DNA of 64,000 nt, from NCBI GenBank assembly GCA_947561395.2, contig OX387184.1, positions 9,158,705 through 9,222,704 of the forward strand, read 5' to 3'. Source of the stretch: Buxus sempervirens (taxonomy: Eukaryota; Streptophyta; Magnoliopsida; Buxales; Buxaceae). Under the pieces are notes generated by a model. That model ran no database searches. It worked only from the letters and a program-made list of their open reading frames with translations, and was not told where the DNA came from. Shown here piece by piece: positions 46,892 to 58,982 of this stretch. The position numbers were made by a program, and so were the translations under genes. Numbering within the stretch: position 1 is the stretch's first letter; every line of letters starts with the position of its first letter.

Positions 46892-48566
46892 TGCAAGAAC
46901 ATGAAAGAAAATGTGATCTACTTTGAAGGTAGGAGATGTCTTCAATGTTTTGTAAAATCAGGACTAATTTGAAGCAATATAATAGTGCAATTCCAAAAGA
47001 TTGAGTTCTTTAGAAGGAATCATTATACCATTTTCATACATCTGATGGATAATGTATTAGGATGTCAGGAGGAAGATTTCAATTTGATCCATCTCCATTG
47101 TGCCCTGCACTCTAAGATGGTCCGTATGTTGTTGATAGAGCATTTTGGCAAGTGTAAGAAAGTTTACAAAGTGAGAATTTTAAAGTAATATTTGCAACAG
47201 ATCTTTTTTTCTCTTTTTCCTTTTCCAAGTAAGATACAAACTCGTAAAGGTGAAGCAAGATCAGAAGGTCCTTTTAGAACAAGAAAAGAATCATATGCAG
47301 ACTAACATTTGGAAAGCTCTTACAACTTAAACCACATCAAGTTACACTAAATAAGCAAGAAACACAGAATTCAGCCACCTCATGTAAGCAATGCAGTTGC
47401 GTAGACTCTTCATTGTCCCAATCTTCTTCAACCAGTCAATTTCTCTGCTTATAATGAGCACTTCGCCCACACCAGAAACTGTTCTTCACACACTATGGTT
47501 CTCTTTCAACACTCACAAGTGCCTCCCTCCATCTGGAGCATAATCCTGCCTGTCACGAAGAACAATCCAAAGCAAAGCCATGCTCCCATGACTTGAAGAC
47601 ATACTTCACTTTAATTTCTCCTGTTTCATCACTTGGAAAGATATCATAAGTTAAGCTCTATTAGTCAATATGCTTCTGCTACATTTCTTCTACAATGGCA
47701 GAGTTTACATGTGGGTAAGTAGCGAACAAACCAAATGAAGCATTGAACACCCTGAAATCCAGCAGCATCAATAAGATTAATTTTGCCCAGATGAGTTTCA
47801 GGACAAACCAACAATCCTGACTCAAGGTACTAATTATCATATATTTGTAGATGGAAGACAAAAATTTCATAAGTTATGTGTCTTACACCGTGACAAATAG
47901 CAACCTTTTTGCTGTAAGAATCAATCCTACCTTACAAAGCCACATTTCTGTTCACCTGGACTACATAGCAGTCCAAAAATGGAGATGAAATATGTAGTTT
48001 TGAGATTACTTCAGGCCATATATCATGCCAACTACTGTCTATAGTCACCCTCAGGTTAAGATTAATGGCATTAAATCACTGCCTTGCAGCATCTTCATTA
48101 GTATAAAATTGCATATATGTAGCACTTCAACCTTATTCAAGAATTAGTCCAAGGAGATCATTGGATGATATGATTGAGTTCTTATTTCTAATTTTTTTAC
48201 CCTTTCCATTATCTCATCATAAAAAAGAATTAATAGATTGGATAGCCAATCTCACCAGTTAATTTTATTCATAGCCATGGAAAATTTCATTGATGGAACC
48301 CAAAAAGAGATCTTCACAGATAAATTAAGGCAGTTGAGAATTCTCAACAGCCATTGATCAAGCCTCAAGTTGATTTATAGTTTCAACTAATTAGTGCCGT
48401 GGCACATTTTAGACCATGAGATATTGGAAGGAAGTGATCTCTGTTTCATTAAATTTGAACTGAGATACAAAGAAGCACCACCAGTGCATTGTCTTGCAGA
48501 AAATGTATGAAATTACAGACAAATTTACAACTGAAGTGATTATAGGAGAAATCAGAACTCTCATAA
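46892..48566. other. Convergent spacer between NFU and the BTB/TAZ gene
   Basis: The two genes end facing each other. The first few hundred bases are probably the NFU 3' UTR. Short frames at 46985-47188 (+) and 47679-47870 (-) have no recognisable features. I see nothing else. Confidence 0.4.
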
Positions 48567-51176
48567 TCAGGCACATACATCAGTTGCAGATGAAAAGACA
48601 GGCACTTCTGTGTCATTCTTCGCGCTCAATATTTTTCTAACCAATATTTTCCATTTCATCTCATCCTTCTTATTCTGTTGCTGAATTCTTTCCCTGAAAT
48701 TCCTGCAACAACAAAGTGCCCTTGTGTCAGGTACTGCATCTTTACATGGTAAGACAAATACAGAAAGTTTTCCAAAGAAATATTTTATCAAATAGGGTAA
48801 GCTAGGTGGGATTGACCCTAGGCCACTGTTTGCGCTTAACAATACTTGGCAAAAATAATCCCATCATGTCACTTGAGGAGGAGAGTAAGAGTGGAGCGGA
48901 AGTGTCCAGGAGCAGTGGGTTGGTATTGTGAAGAACAAGCAGAAGAAGGAAAAGATCCATGGGCTTACCTGCACAAGGGAACCTTACACACATCAGGCTC
49001 AGCACAAAGGCGGGAGTGTAGCTCCAGGAGCTGCCACATCCTCTTGCAATGGATACAACCACCAGGGACTCATCTTGCAACCGGCAAAGTGACGGACAAG
49101 CAGTTCAAGCCCCTTACATGCAGAAAAGTGACAAGGAGCCTGGTTCCCTTTCAAAACCTTGTCGCAGGGGCCAATTGTCCGGCATCCATCTCTACAGATA
49201 TGGACAAGGGCTTCCATTGCCTCATATAATTGTAGATACATATTCCTCTCTTTCAGCTTTCTCATCCTTTCTTCTTTCTTCTGAAAAGAAATTTAGTATA
49301 TCATCAAAGACAATAAAAAGTGGAAAGGTGATCTGATTTCTCATGTTCAACAATGTATGATCTCATGGTGCATTAAAAAAAACTACTTACAGAATCAGCT
49401 TCAACGATCGACTCCAGAAGCTCCTTTTCTAGCCTTGGATGACTTTTCTTCATCATTTTCCATCCCTCGGTAGCAGCAACAGCCTTGAATCTCTTTAAGA
49501 TCATACGGTGACAGACAAGGCTAAGTCGAGGAGCATCACAGAGTAGTGCAAGCTGGAAGATGTCAACTACGTTCTCTGTGTTGAGCAAACCCCTCTCTAA
49601 TTGCCGCTCACATTCACACTTCAATTGGGGAATCACGAACACATGCGACAGCAACAATAAATGCACTGCAAATTCATTCATTTTTTCTTTCTCATAGCTA
49701 CAAGGACATTATCCGTTAAAGTTAGGACTAAACCATAGTTATATTATTACAAAATAAAGAAAAATGAAATCCTATAAGTAAATCTCAAATTTGTATTTGT
49801 TGTTGTAATATTGTGCATGACAATAATCAGTTTCTTCTTATGATATTAGCCCTCGTTATTATGACAGGTTACACTAGTAAACTATTTGGGTCCATTTGGC
49901 ACAGAATGCCATGCCAATTTTGCAGATTGATTGAAACATCAGCAAACTAATTCTGAGAAGGTGATTTTAAAGTCTTCAAAGGCATCATCATTCATTATGA
50001 GATGGAATATAACAGAAATTATCAGACCCAATCATGTCCTCTCAATAAAATTTCCGAGGTCCCAGAGTCAATTCATGACCTCAATATTAGAGCCTCATAA
50101 TGCTAGTAAATTCATCATGATTTGTCCAATTACTGTACCCAGACCATTTCCTAATGTGCCAAACAACGAAAGCACTAATGAGATCACAGCCGCAAGAAGA
50201 AATAAGGAAAGATATGGTTACCAGGAAGAGTACAAAAATCGAATGAAAACACGAACTGCCATATATGGAACACCATGGATTGAGATTGATCGTCGACGGC
50301 CATGGCTTCTAGAATGCTTCAACATGCTTCTCATTACGGGGGAAGCCATGCCCTGTTGGCACACATACAACAATAAGATGTTAAAAGTTTGTTCGTATAG
50401 ATTACAATGTTCACATGCCCTCACTTGTTATAGATCAATCCCACAAACTTTTAAGGAATATTTGGTAATCCAACTCCAAGTAACAGTACTATATTAAAAG
50501 GCCTCTGAGAGAATGATAAGCCAACCAACCAGCGGGAATAAAATTTGGGAAGGAAGATATTTTACAATGGTACAATCAGAAAACACCCAGAATCAGAATT
50601 TGGTACATGAAACAAAATTTTTTTATCAACATCAACATATACAGATTTAGCATCTCCTTTTTATTAAACAATAGAAGAAACAAAGAGCTCAATCCTGTGC
50701 CATATAAGCCATCAAATGAATAATATGAGTTTCCAAAAAGAAAATTATAGCTTCTGCAAATAATATAGCACTGAACATGCATTTCTAAAATTTATGACAG
50801 GAAACAACCATGTGTATGACCATATTATTCGTTAATCAGAATAAATATAGCTTCATCATCACATCAGATTATCCAAAGTAGAAGGGTGACTCACCAAAAT
50901 ACTAGAATGTGCATAGATGGCACCACCATTATCAGTATTGATGATAACATCTGCCCTGTACCCTTCATCAAATAGGCGTTCCCACAGGTCTTTTGTTGCT
51001 GTTGCAATCCGGCTGTACCCTCTTACTGGCAATCCATCCACCACTAATCGCTTTCGATGACGACTACTTGTTGCTGATTCAGGTAATGGAGGTGCCTTTG
51101 GGGAAACTTTCTTGTTAATTAGACGAGACCTTCATAGATGCGCTCCGTCTTTCCCATCAGTATCCAGATTACCCTT
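48567..51176 (-). pseudogene. BTB/POZ and TAZ domain gene (BT4-like) with three coding lesions
   Basis: BT proteins are calmodulin-binding BTB-BACK-TAZ adaptors for CUL3 ubiquitin ligases. Exon-like blocks, 5' to 3': 51176-50895, 50352-50222, 49697-49391, 49280-48969 and 48702-48567. All have good GT-AG sites and matching phases. BTB landmarks: LWERLFDEGYRADVIINTDN, AIYAHSSILGMASPVM, GVPYMAVRVFIRFLYSSCYE. BACK landmarks: SHVFVIPQLKCECERQLERG, FQLALLCDAPRLSLVCHRMI. TAZ landmarks: [68 protein letters not shown]. Lesions: no in-frame ATG in the first block (it opens AAG GGT AAT CTG GAT); an in-frame TGA at 51133-51135 (HL-stop-RSRL); and, after GCKM at about 49070, one base where a codon is expected, shifting the frame inside TAZ. 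An unseen upstream exon could supply a start and skip the TGA, but not repair the TAZ shift. A sequencing error is the other explanation. Confidence 0.72.
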
Positions 51177-52468
51177 CTGGTTGAAAAAAAAAATGAAAGT
51201 TACGATTAGAAGTTCTCAATAAATGGAACAATTGTGAGTTCCCTTTGTTTTTGATATATTAATGGTGCATTATGCATAGGCACAGAAACTAAATAAAGTT
51301 GAAACGCTCAAAACAAGATGAAGAGTTCTCCCTCTTCGGGGATCATGCATCTTTAAAGACAAATGTTGTTTCTCTGAGTAGGAAAAAAAAATACTGATCG
51401 AGTAAAACAAATAGAAAATTAGTACAGAAAAACAGATTCAACCATAAGATAAGAGGAATTTGCACATTAGAACACCCATCCAGCATGAAGATAACATATT
51501 CAAGAGCAATATCCTTCTGCTAGTCTCATATGCCCACAGAAAAGGGCATGAATCTTCCTATGTCTGACGCAGGAAATGATTCCAGTTTCGACGCAAAATA
51601 GCTGTTGCAGGAAAGAATGAAAGAAGATATGGACGCACATGCAATGAACTTGGCCTAGATGAACAAGCCCATGTTCTCACAGATCTCATCAATGGATTTG
51701 TAGACTAATAATAATTCACCTGGTTGCATGCATTATCATTTTTTATAGATTCTCTCAACCGAATTCATCAATTTTTTTTCGAATCTTAAAAAAGAAACAT
51801 GAGTGGTTAGTTGGCTAGATGATCCAATCAAATTGTTTGCTTTTGGCAAATATAACATTTCTGAGCAATGCCGTGATGCTAGTAAACTTATATCTGCACA
51901 TGTGAAGCATAAAATAATTAAGGATCAACAATAATGGAAAAATGCCCAAATGTCAGTCACATGCACAAATGCCACCTGGTGCGTAGAAAATGTGCACATA
52001 AATTGGAAACTTCAAAAAATAATTAAGAAGCTATAAATAATCAGAAATATAAGAAACAGAGAGAGAGCAACAAGACCAAGCTACATTGGACAACAGTATC
52101 TGTTCACATGATTTTTCCTTTCCAATGCAGCTGTTGAACACAAATATAATATTTGCATTCTACCAGATTCCGCTTCTCGTGCTATTACCCTTTGAAAACT
52201 TACAAATGAGAACTATAAATTTCTAAATGCGTAATAACAAGTGACACCTGATTTCTGAGATGTTCCCAGCTCAAAAATGGTAGGGATAATTGAAGCTCAT
52301 GTCATCTTAAACAATCACAGAGGAACAAAATCACTCGTATTGGAGTGCTTTCTGGGCGAACGTTTACAATAAAATCCAAAACCAAATTCAAAAAGGGAAA
52401 AAACAATGTCGCTCCAAATTGAAACAAAAAAGAAATCTAAGAAAGACGAATGACGAACCTTACTCAAA
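51177..52468 (-). other. Upstream flank of the BTB/TAZ gene, up to the satellite edge
   Basis: This AT-rich sequence has no recognisable coding exon. If the BTB/TAZ gene had a promoter and first exon they should lie here. The stretch is cut off at about 52468, where the GC-rich tandem array begins abruptly. Confidence 0.4.
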
Positions 52469-52583
52469 ATGGCACCCCCGGGTGCCCACAGATGCCCCAT
52501 GCATTCCAGGGCATGTCAGGCATATGGCACACCCGGGGTGCCCACACATGCCCCATGCATGCCGGGGCAGATGCCACACCCGG

Positions 52584-52601
52584 GGGGTGCCATGGCACCC
52601 C
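52584..52601. repeat. Example of the 18-bp perfect palindrome in the satellite unit
   Basis: GGGGTGCCATGGCACCCC is its own reverse complement. It or close variants recur one to three times per unit through both arrays (for example around 52775, 53060, 54156 and 61431). Confidence 0.9.
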
Positions 52602-55600
52602 GGGTTGGCCCCATGGCCATTTTTTTCAAAATTTCATTTTTTTTTCATTTTTTGGCATCCGGGGGGTGGCACCCCCTGGTGCCCACAGATGCCCCATGCA
52701 TGCCGGGGCATGTTGGGCATATGGCACACCCGGGGTGCCCACAATGCCCCATGCATGCCGGGGCATATGCCACACCCGGGGGGTGCCATGGCACCCCGGC
52801 TTGGTCCCGTAGCCATTTTTTTCAAAATTTTAAAATTTTCATTTTTTGGCGTCTGGGGGGTGGCACAGCACCCCGTGGTGCCCTCGGAGGCCCCGGGGCA
52901 CCCGGCGCCTCCGAGGCCATTTTAGCACCCAGGGGGTGCCATGACACGGCCGGGTGCCCATAGATGCCCCATGCATGCCGGGGCATGTCGGGCATATGGC
53001 ACACCCGGGGGGTGCCCACACATGCCCCATGCAAGCCGGGGCATATGCCACACCCGGCGGGTGCCATGGCACCCCGGGTGGGCCCTGGGTCCTTTTTTTT
53101 CAAAATTTTCAAAATTTCATTTTTTGGCATCCGGGGGTGGCACGGCACCCCGTGTTGCCCCCGGAGGCCCTGGGGCACCCTGTGCCTCCAGGGCGATTTT
53201 GGCACCCAGGGGGTGCCATGGCACCCCCGGGTGCCCACAGATGCCCCATGCTTGCCGGGGCATGTCGGGCGTATGGCACACCCGGGGGGTGTCATCGCAC
53301 CCCGGGGTGCCCACACATGCTCCATGCATGCTGGGGCATATGCCACACCCGGGGGATGCCATGGCACCCCGGGTTGGCTGCGGGACCATTTTTTTAAAAA
53401 TTTTAAAATTTTCATTTTTTTCATTTTTTGGCATCCGAGGGGTGGCACAACACCCCGTGCTGCCCCCGAGGCACCCGGCGCCTCCAGGGCCATTTTGGCA
53501 CCCAGGGGGTGCCATGGCACCCCCGGGTGCCCACAGATGCCCCATGCATGTCGGGGCATGTCGGGCATATGGCACACCCGGGGTGCCCACAAATGCCCCA
53601 TGCATGCCGGGGCATATGCCACACCTGGGGGCTGCCATGGCACCCCGGGTGGGCCCCGTGGCCATTTTTTTTTTCAAAATTTTCAAATTTCCATTTTTTT
53701 TCATTTTTTGGCATCTAGGGGGCGGCACGGCATCCCGTGGTGCCCCCGGAGGCCTTGGGGCACCCGGCGCCTCCGGGGCCATTTTAACACCCAAGGGGTG
53801 CCATGGCACCCCCGGGTGCCCACAGATGCCCCAGGCAAGCCGGGGCATGTCGTGCATATGGCACACCTGGGGGGTGCCCACACATGCCCCATGCATGCCG
53901 GGGCATATGCCGCACCCAGGGGGTACCATGGCACCTCCGCTGGGCCCCGTGGCCATTTTTTTTCAAAATTTTCAAATTTTCATTTTTTTTATTTTTTGGC
54001 ATCGGGCGGTGGCACGGCACCCCGTGGTGCCCCCGGAGGCCCCGGGGCACCCAGCGCCTCCGGGGCCATTTTGGCACCCAGGGGGTGCCATGGCACCCCT
54101 GGGTGCCCACAGATGCCCCATGTATGCCGGGGCATGTCGGGCATATGGCACACCCGGGGGGTGCCATGGCACCCCGTGGTACCCACACATGCGCCATGCA
54201 TGCCAGGGCATATGCCACACCCAGGGAATGCCATGGCACCCCGGGTAGGCCCCGGTTCCTTTTTTTTTTTTTTTTTTTAAATTTTCAAATTTTCATTTTT
54301 TGGCATCCGGGGGGTGGTACGGCACCCCGTGTTGCACCCGGAGGCCTCGGGGACCCCGGTGCCTCCGGGGCCATTTTGGCACCCAAGGGGTGTCATGGCA
54401 CCCCCGGGTGCCCACAGATGCCCCATGCATGCCGGGGCATATAGCACATCCGGGGGGTGCCCACACATGCCCCATGCATGCCGGGGCATATGCCGCACCC
54501 GAGGGGTGCCATGGCACCCCAGGTGGGCCCCGGGGCCTTTTTTTTTAAAAATTTTCAAATTTTCAAATTTTCATTTTTTGGCATCCGGAGGGTTGCACAG
54601 CACCCCGTGGTGCCCCTGGAGGCCTTGGGGCACCCGGCGCCTCCGGGGCCATTTTGGCACAAAGGGGGTGCCATGGCACCCCCGGGTGGCCACAGATGCT
54701 CCACGCATGCCGGGGCATATGCCACACCCAGGGGTGCCATGGCACCCCGGGTGGGCCCCGGGTCCTTTTTTTATCAAAATTTTCAAAATTTCATTTTCTT
54801 CATTTTTTGGCATCCAAAGGGCTGCGCGGCACCCCGTAGTGCCCCCGGAGGCCCCAGGGCACCCGGCGCCTCCGGGGCCATTTTGGCACCCCCTGGTGCC
54901 CACAGATGCCCCATGCATGTCAGGGCATGTCGGGCATATGGCACACCCGGGTGCCCACACATGCCCCATGCATGCCGGGGAATATGCCACACCCGGGGGA
55001 TGCCATGGCACCCCGGCTTAGTCCCGTAGCCATTTTTTTCAAAAATTTCAAAATTTCATTTTTTTTCATTTTTTGGCGTCCGGAGGGTGGCACGGTACCC
55101 CGTTGTGCCCTCGGAGGCCCCGGGGCACCCGGCGCCTCCGAGGCCATTTTGGCACCCAGGGGGTGCCATGCCACGCTCGGGCGCCCATAGATGCCCCATG
55201 CATGCCGGGGCATGCCGGGCATATGGCACACCCGGGGGGTGCGATGGCACCCTGGGGTGCCCACACATGTCGGGGCATATGCCACACCCGAGGGGTGCCA
55301 TGGCACCCTGGGTTGGTCCCGTGGCCATTTTTTTTCAAAATTTTCAAAATTTCATTTTTTTTCATTTTTTGGCATCCGGGGGGTGGCACGGCACCCCGTG
55401 GTGCCCCCGGGGCACCCAGTGCCTCCGGGTCCATTTTGGCACCCAGGGGGTGCCAATAGATGCCCCATGCATGCCGGGGCATGTCGGGCATATGGCACAC
55501 TGTGGTACCCACACATGCCCCATGCATGCCAGGGCATATGCCACACCCAGGGGATGCCATGGCAACCCGGGTAGGCCCCGGTTCCTTTTTTTTTTTTTAA

Positions 55601-56095
55601 TTTTTAAATTTTCATATTTTTCATTTTTTGGCATCCGGGGGGTGGCACAGCACCCCTGTTGCCCCCGGAGGCCCCGGGGCACCCGGTGCCTCCGGGGCCA
55701 TTTTGGCACCCAAGGGGTGTCATGGCACCCCCGGGTGCCCACAGATGCCCCTTGCATGCCGGGGCATGTCGGGCATATTGCACATCCGGGGGGTGCCATG
55801 GCACCTCGGGGTGCCCACACATGCCCCATGCATGCCGGGGCATATGCCGCACCCGAGGGGTGCCATGGCACGCCAGGTGGGCCCCGGGGCCTTTTTTTTT
55901 TTTTTTTTTCAAATTTTCAAAATTTCATTTTTTTTTTCATTTTTTGGCATCTGGAGGGCTGCACGGCACCCCGTAGTGCCCCCGGAGGCCTTGGGGCACC
56001 CGGCGCCTCTGGGGCCATTTTTGCACCAAGGGGGTGCCATGGCACCCCCGGGTGCCCACAGATGCCCCATGCATGCCGGGGCATATGCCACACCC

Positions 56096-56183
56096 GGGGG
56101 GGGGGGGTGCATGGCACCCCCGGGTGCCCACAGATGCCCCATGCATGCCGGGGCATATGCCACACCCGGGGGGGGGGGGGGGG
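56096..56183. repeat. G-run variants at the distal end of array 1
   Basis: Two successive shortened sub-repeats in array 1 have their acacccgggg expanded to G runs of 11-16 (56096-56107 and 56168-56184). The sub-repeat here is tandemly duplicated without the AT bridge, at a spacing of about 73 bp. Confidence 0.8.
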
Positions 56184-56388
56184 GTGCCATGGCACCCCGG
56201 GTCCTTTTTTTTCAAAATTTTCAAATTTTCATTTTCTTCATTTTTTGGCATTCGGAGGGCTGCGCGGCACCCCGTAGTGCCCCCGGAGGCTCCGGGGCAC
56301 CCGGCACCTCTGGGGCCATTTTGGCACCCCCGGGTGCCCACAGATGCCCCATGTATGTCGGGGCATGTCGGGCATATGGCATAGTGGA

Positions 56389-58020
56389 GTCGCCAAGCTG
56401 TGCGCACCCCGATTGCGGGCCGCACGACGAGGTGCATGCGAAGTGATGCTCGCCTCGGGACTATTTTGGAGTCGCCACTGCCTGAGAGGTGCAGGCAGAC
56501 ACAAAAGTGGCACCTATCTGGGCCTAATTTTCTGGTCTGCGGCTTTTTAGAGATCTGAGCAAGTTCTCGGTTACGTCTAGGGAAGCTCGAAGACACCCTA
56601 GCCCGCCCCGTCGATTGACAGGTCCCGTGGGTCTCCTTGGTTCTGAGTCAACTTAATTTTCACCCTTCCTAGACCAACATGCACACTTATTTGGTCTGAG
56701 TGGGGACTATTGATGATATGGGTCCCCTTTTTATTTGATTTTATCTTTTATTAAGTAATGAAGTGGGTCTGGTATGGGCCCTGTTGGAGGGCCCAGTGGA
56801 ATCCATGTTGGGCTTTAGTCAAGCCCGAGGCCCAATTCGGGTTATTGGGTAACCCTTATTGGATTTTGGCTATTTGGTTTAAAGATTTATTGCATATTTA
56901 CAAAGTTAGTGGATTGATGTCTTTTAGGGCCCAATGGGCTTGGATTTGGCCCAATAGCAGTTAATCATGTGGCCTTTAGTCCGTTTATCAAAACGGGCTT
57001 TGGTTAGGCCAGTTGGGATGTGGGCCCCATTGGAGGGCCCAAGAAGCCTTGGTGGGCCCACTTAGGCCCACAGTCTTAAAATGGGCTTGGAAAAGTCCAA
57101 GAAGCCCCATTGGTTCAGATTATACAACAATGGGTCGGATTAGGTCCAACCGGGTCAAAGAAATAGATTTTTAAGATATTTACAGGTTTGACCGTATTTC
57201 AATCACGGTCTGGGCTGAACCGTAATTTTAATACGGTTCAGGCCAGACCGTAGGTTAACTACGGGCACGCCTGGACCGGTCTGAGTATACGGTTTTTGTT
57301 CAACTTCGCCGTTTTGCTCCGACTTCGATTGAGATCACTCCGGTAGGTCTCCTTGGATGCTCTGGCTTCTTCAGATGCTCCGTTTTCTCATTTTGGCTTA
57401 AAAAAGCCTCTTCCTCTTCTCTTTGGTTTTTTTATTATTGGAAAACCACACCTTCTTCTAGTGATTCATGATTAATCTTAAGGGAAGGAAAGGGGAAGAT
57501 TACAGGGGATGGTTCATGGAGGATGGATTCCTCTTGTCGTTCCAAATGGATCTTATGACAATTTCATTTTTTTCTCTTGAATTTCATCTTTCTCTTTTCA
57601 TATGGACATTCAAACTTGCATAGAGGAATCTTATCAACAATAAACAAAAGGGTTAGTAGACAATGTAATAAAGCAACAAAAATTTAACACTCTTTAAATA
57701 AGGAAGTTTATGTATGTATTGAAATAGAAGTTAAAAGAAAACATTACCACACTCTTATTTCTTTGTTTAGATGATATTGAGGTCCTCCAAAGATTTTGGC
57801 AGCGCTTCCGCGTCCTCCGGGTTTTCTTAGGATGATTTTGAAAGAGGTTTGTTGAGGTGGGATTGAATGAAGGCTAAAAGAGAGGGATTAGGCATGGTTT
57901 AAGTAGGATGGGGGTATTTTGGGTATTGAAAATGTTTGGGTATTGGGCATGGTGACAAATGGGCAGAGTTTGGTCATGAAAAGCACCTGGAGGAAGAGGG
58001 TTTCGGCCAGGAGGAAGGCC
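56389..58020. mobile_element. LTR-type non-coding block X (after array 1)
   Basis: There is no coding domain. The block begins with a tail reading ggagtcgccactgcctgag, gcaggcagacac, ctggtctgcggc, aagttctcggtt, ccgccccgtcgattgacagg and tgagtcaactt. Close counterparts follow array 2 at 61835-62070. Downstream are many gggccc/ggcccat words, then the palindrome cluster at 57190-57264. GGAGTCGCCACT-type text is familiar from plant Ty3/gypsy Tat/Ogre-like non-coding regions. Assignment to that lineage is inference. Confidence 0.5.
57190..57264. repeat. Cluster of three short palindromes in block X
   Basis: Successive imperfect palindromes lie at 57190-57210 (gaccgt...acggtc), 57218-57238 (aaccgta...tacggtt) and 57248-57264 (ccgtaggttaactacgg). 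They are separated by 7-9 bp linkers of related sequence (tgggctg, caggccaga). Confidence 0.8.
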
Positions 58021-58024
58021 CTTG

Positions 58025-58262
58025 CTGAAATGAGGGGGGGGGGGGGACCTCTCTATTTATAGGCAAAATTTTCGTGCCCGTATTTGAAGTATGGGCGTGC
58101 CTTGCCCGTAATTCAAATACGGGAGAAAAATGCACATTTTCAAATCTCACAAAATCGGCCGTACGGGACGCGTGTCCCGCCGTACAGCGACACGCGTCCC
58201 CTTCTAGAAGCTTGCCCGTATTTGAAATACGGGCATGCCTTGCCCGTACTTCAAATATGGTC
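58025..58262. repeat. Inverted-repeat-rich segment with four cccgtattt-type palindromes
   Basis: Palindromes lie at 58077-58095, 58105-58123, 58215-58233 (cccgtatttgaaatacggg) and 58243-58260. They form two direct copies of a 46-bp pair joined by (g)cgtgccttg or catgccttg. Between the pairs is a further self-complementary stretch (gtacgggacgcgtgtcccgc, 58160-58179). A G run sits at 58027-58040. Confidence 0.8.
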
Positions 58263-58439
58263 CAGCACGTTTTTAAAATGTTGGATTTCAAATGCTTTAT
58301 TAAATTTGATTTATTTAAAGATTTTTATCCGATTTTTTGATTATTTTATTATAAAAACGAGATTCTTTTATTAAAATATTATTAAAAAATAAAGATATTT
58401 TTATTAAATGATTATTTTATTTATTTAATTCATTTATTC

Positions 58440-58850
58440 TGCTTTTTGCTGCTGTTTTGCCACATGGGTAGCTTTCTTTGAAATTTCAACTGCCCATAAC
58501 TTTTCCGTCCGATGTCCGATTTCAGCAAATTTGGTGTCGTTGGAATCGGCTCGGAACCCACTATCCACTGGGATCAAATTGGGCAGTTGAATTGGGGTCG
58601 AGCAAAAAGTCAACTTTCGCTCCCCCAAAAGTTTGACCGGCTCATAACTTCCTCATCCGGACTCCGATTCTGGCAAATTCGGTTGCGTTATAACCGTGTC
58701 GAAATGCTCTTCTTAATGAAAGGAAGTTTGATGGTCAATTCTCTTTGGATCAAAAAGTCAAATTTTGGCCCCCTCAGGGTTTGAATTTTTAATTAAAATT
58801 TCATTTTTTGCATTTTTTGGGGTGCAAAAATCAGGTGTCTACAGCTGCCC
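58440..58850. mobile_element. LTR-like segment with tandem internal duplication and satellite-like AT bridge
   Basis: Two diverged copies of a unit of about 130 bp lie in tandem. The first reads cataacttttccgtccgatg, then tccgatttcagcaaatttgg. The second reads cataacttcctcatccggac, then tccgattctggcaaattcgg. At 58796-58823 the sequence aaaatttcattttttgcatt and its continuation ttttggggtgc closely resembles the AT bridge of the satellite unit. The following aatcaggtgtctacagctgc, then ccctctttg, is familiar from plant LTR retrotransposons. Confidence 0.5.
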
Positions 58851-58982
58851 CTCTTTGCCGGAGTCACCTTGGGGATGAATGGCAAAGAAGAAAAAGAACC
58901 TTATTTTTGCACCTTGCATTTCTGTCGACATGATTAACGAGCCTAAGTCCTCTTGATTTTCAAAGCAGCGGAAACACGAAAT

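Larger units (their letters stand above)
52469..56388. repeat. Palindromic GC-rich satellite, array 1 (about 14 units)
   Basis: The tandem units can be counted by the word ttttttggcatc or ttttttggcgtc, which recurs at about 52651, 52845, 53123, 53428, 53708, 53996, 54300, 54579, 54806, 55072, 55367, 55626, 55944 and 56244. Most spacings are 260-305 bp (range 194-318). A full unit has four parts: two related GC-rich sub-repeats (gtgcccaca(g/c)atgccccat...), an AT-rich bridge (ccatttttttcaaaattttc...tcattttttggc), and a second GC-rich part (ccccggaggccccggggcac, ggcgcctccggggcc, ttggcacccagggggtgcc). Shorter units lack one sub-repeat. Long open frames on both strands (up to 438 codons) are by-products of the stop-poor repeat. 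Confidence 0.95.

Noticed and set aside
52419-56446. Numerous long ORFs (up to 438 codons, both strands) suggesting a Pro/His/Gly-rich repeat protein
   Set aside because: They are overlapping reading frames of one tandem DNA repeat, shift frame from unit to unit, lack a consistent start and show no codon-level constraint.
58077-58260. Palindromes as binding sites of a bacterial-type repressor
   Set aside because: The context is a plant retroelement-like block. The palindromes differ between copies and no regulator is encoded nearby.
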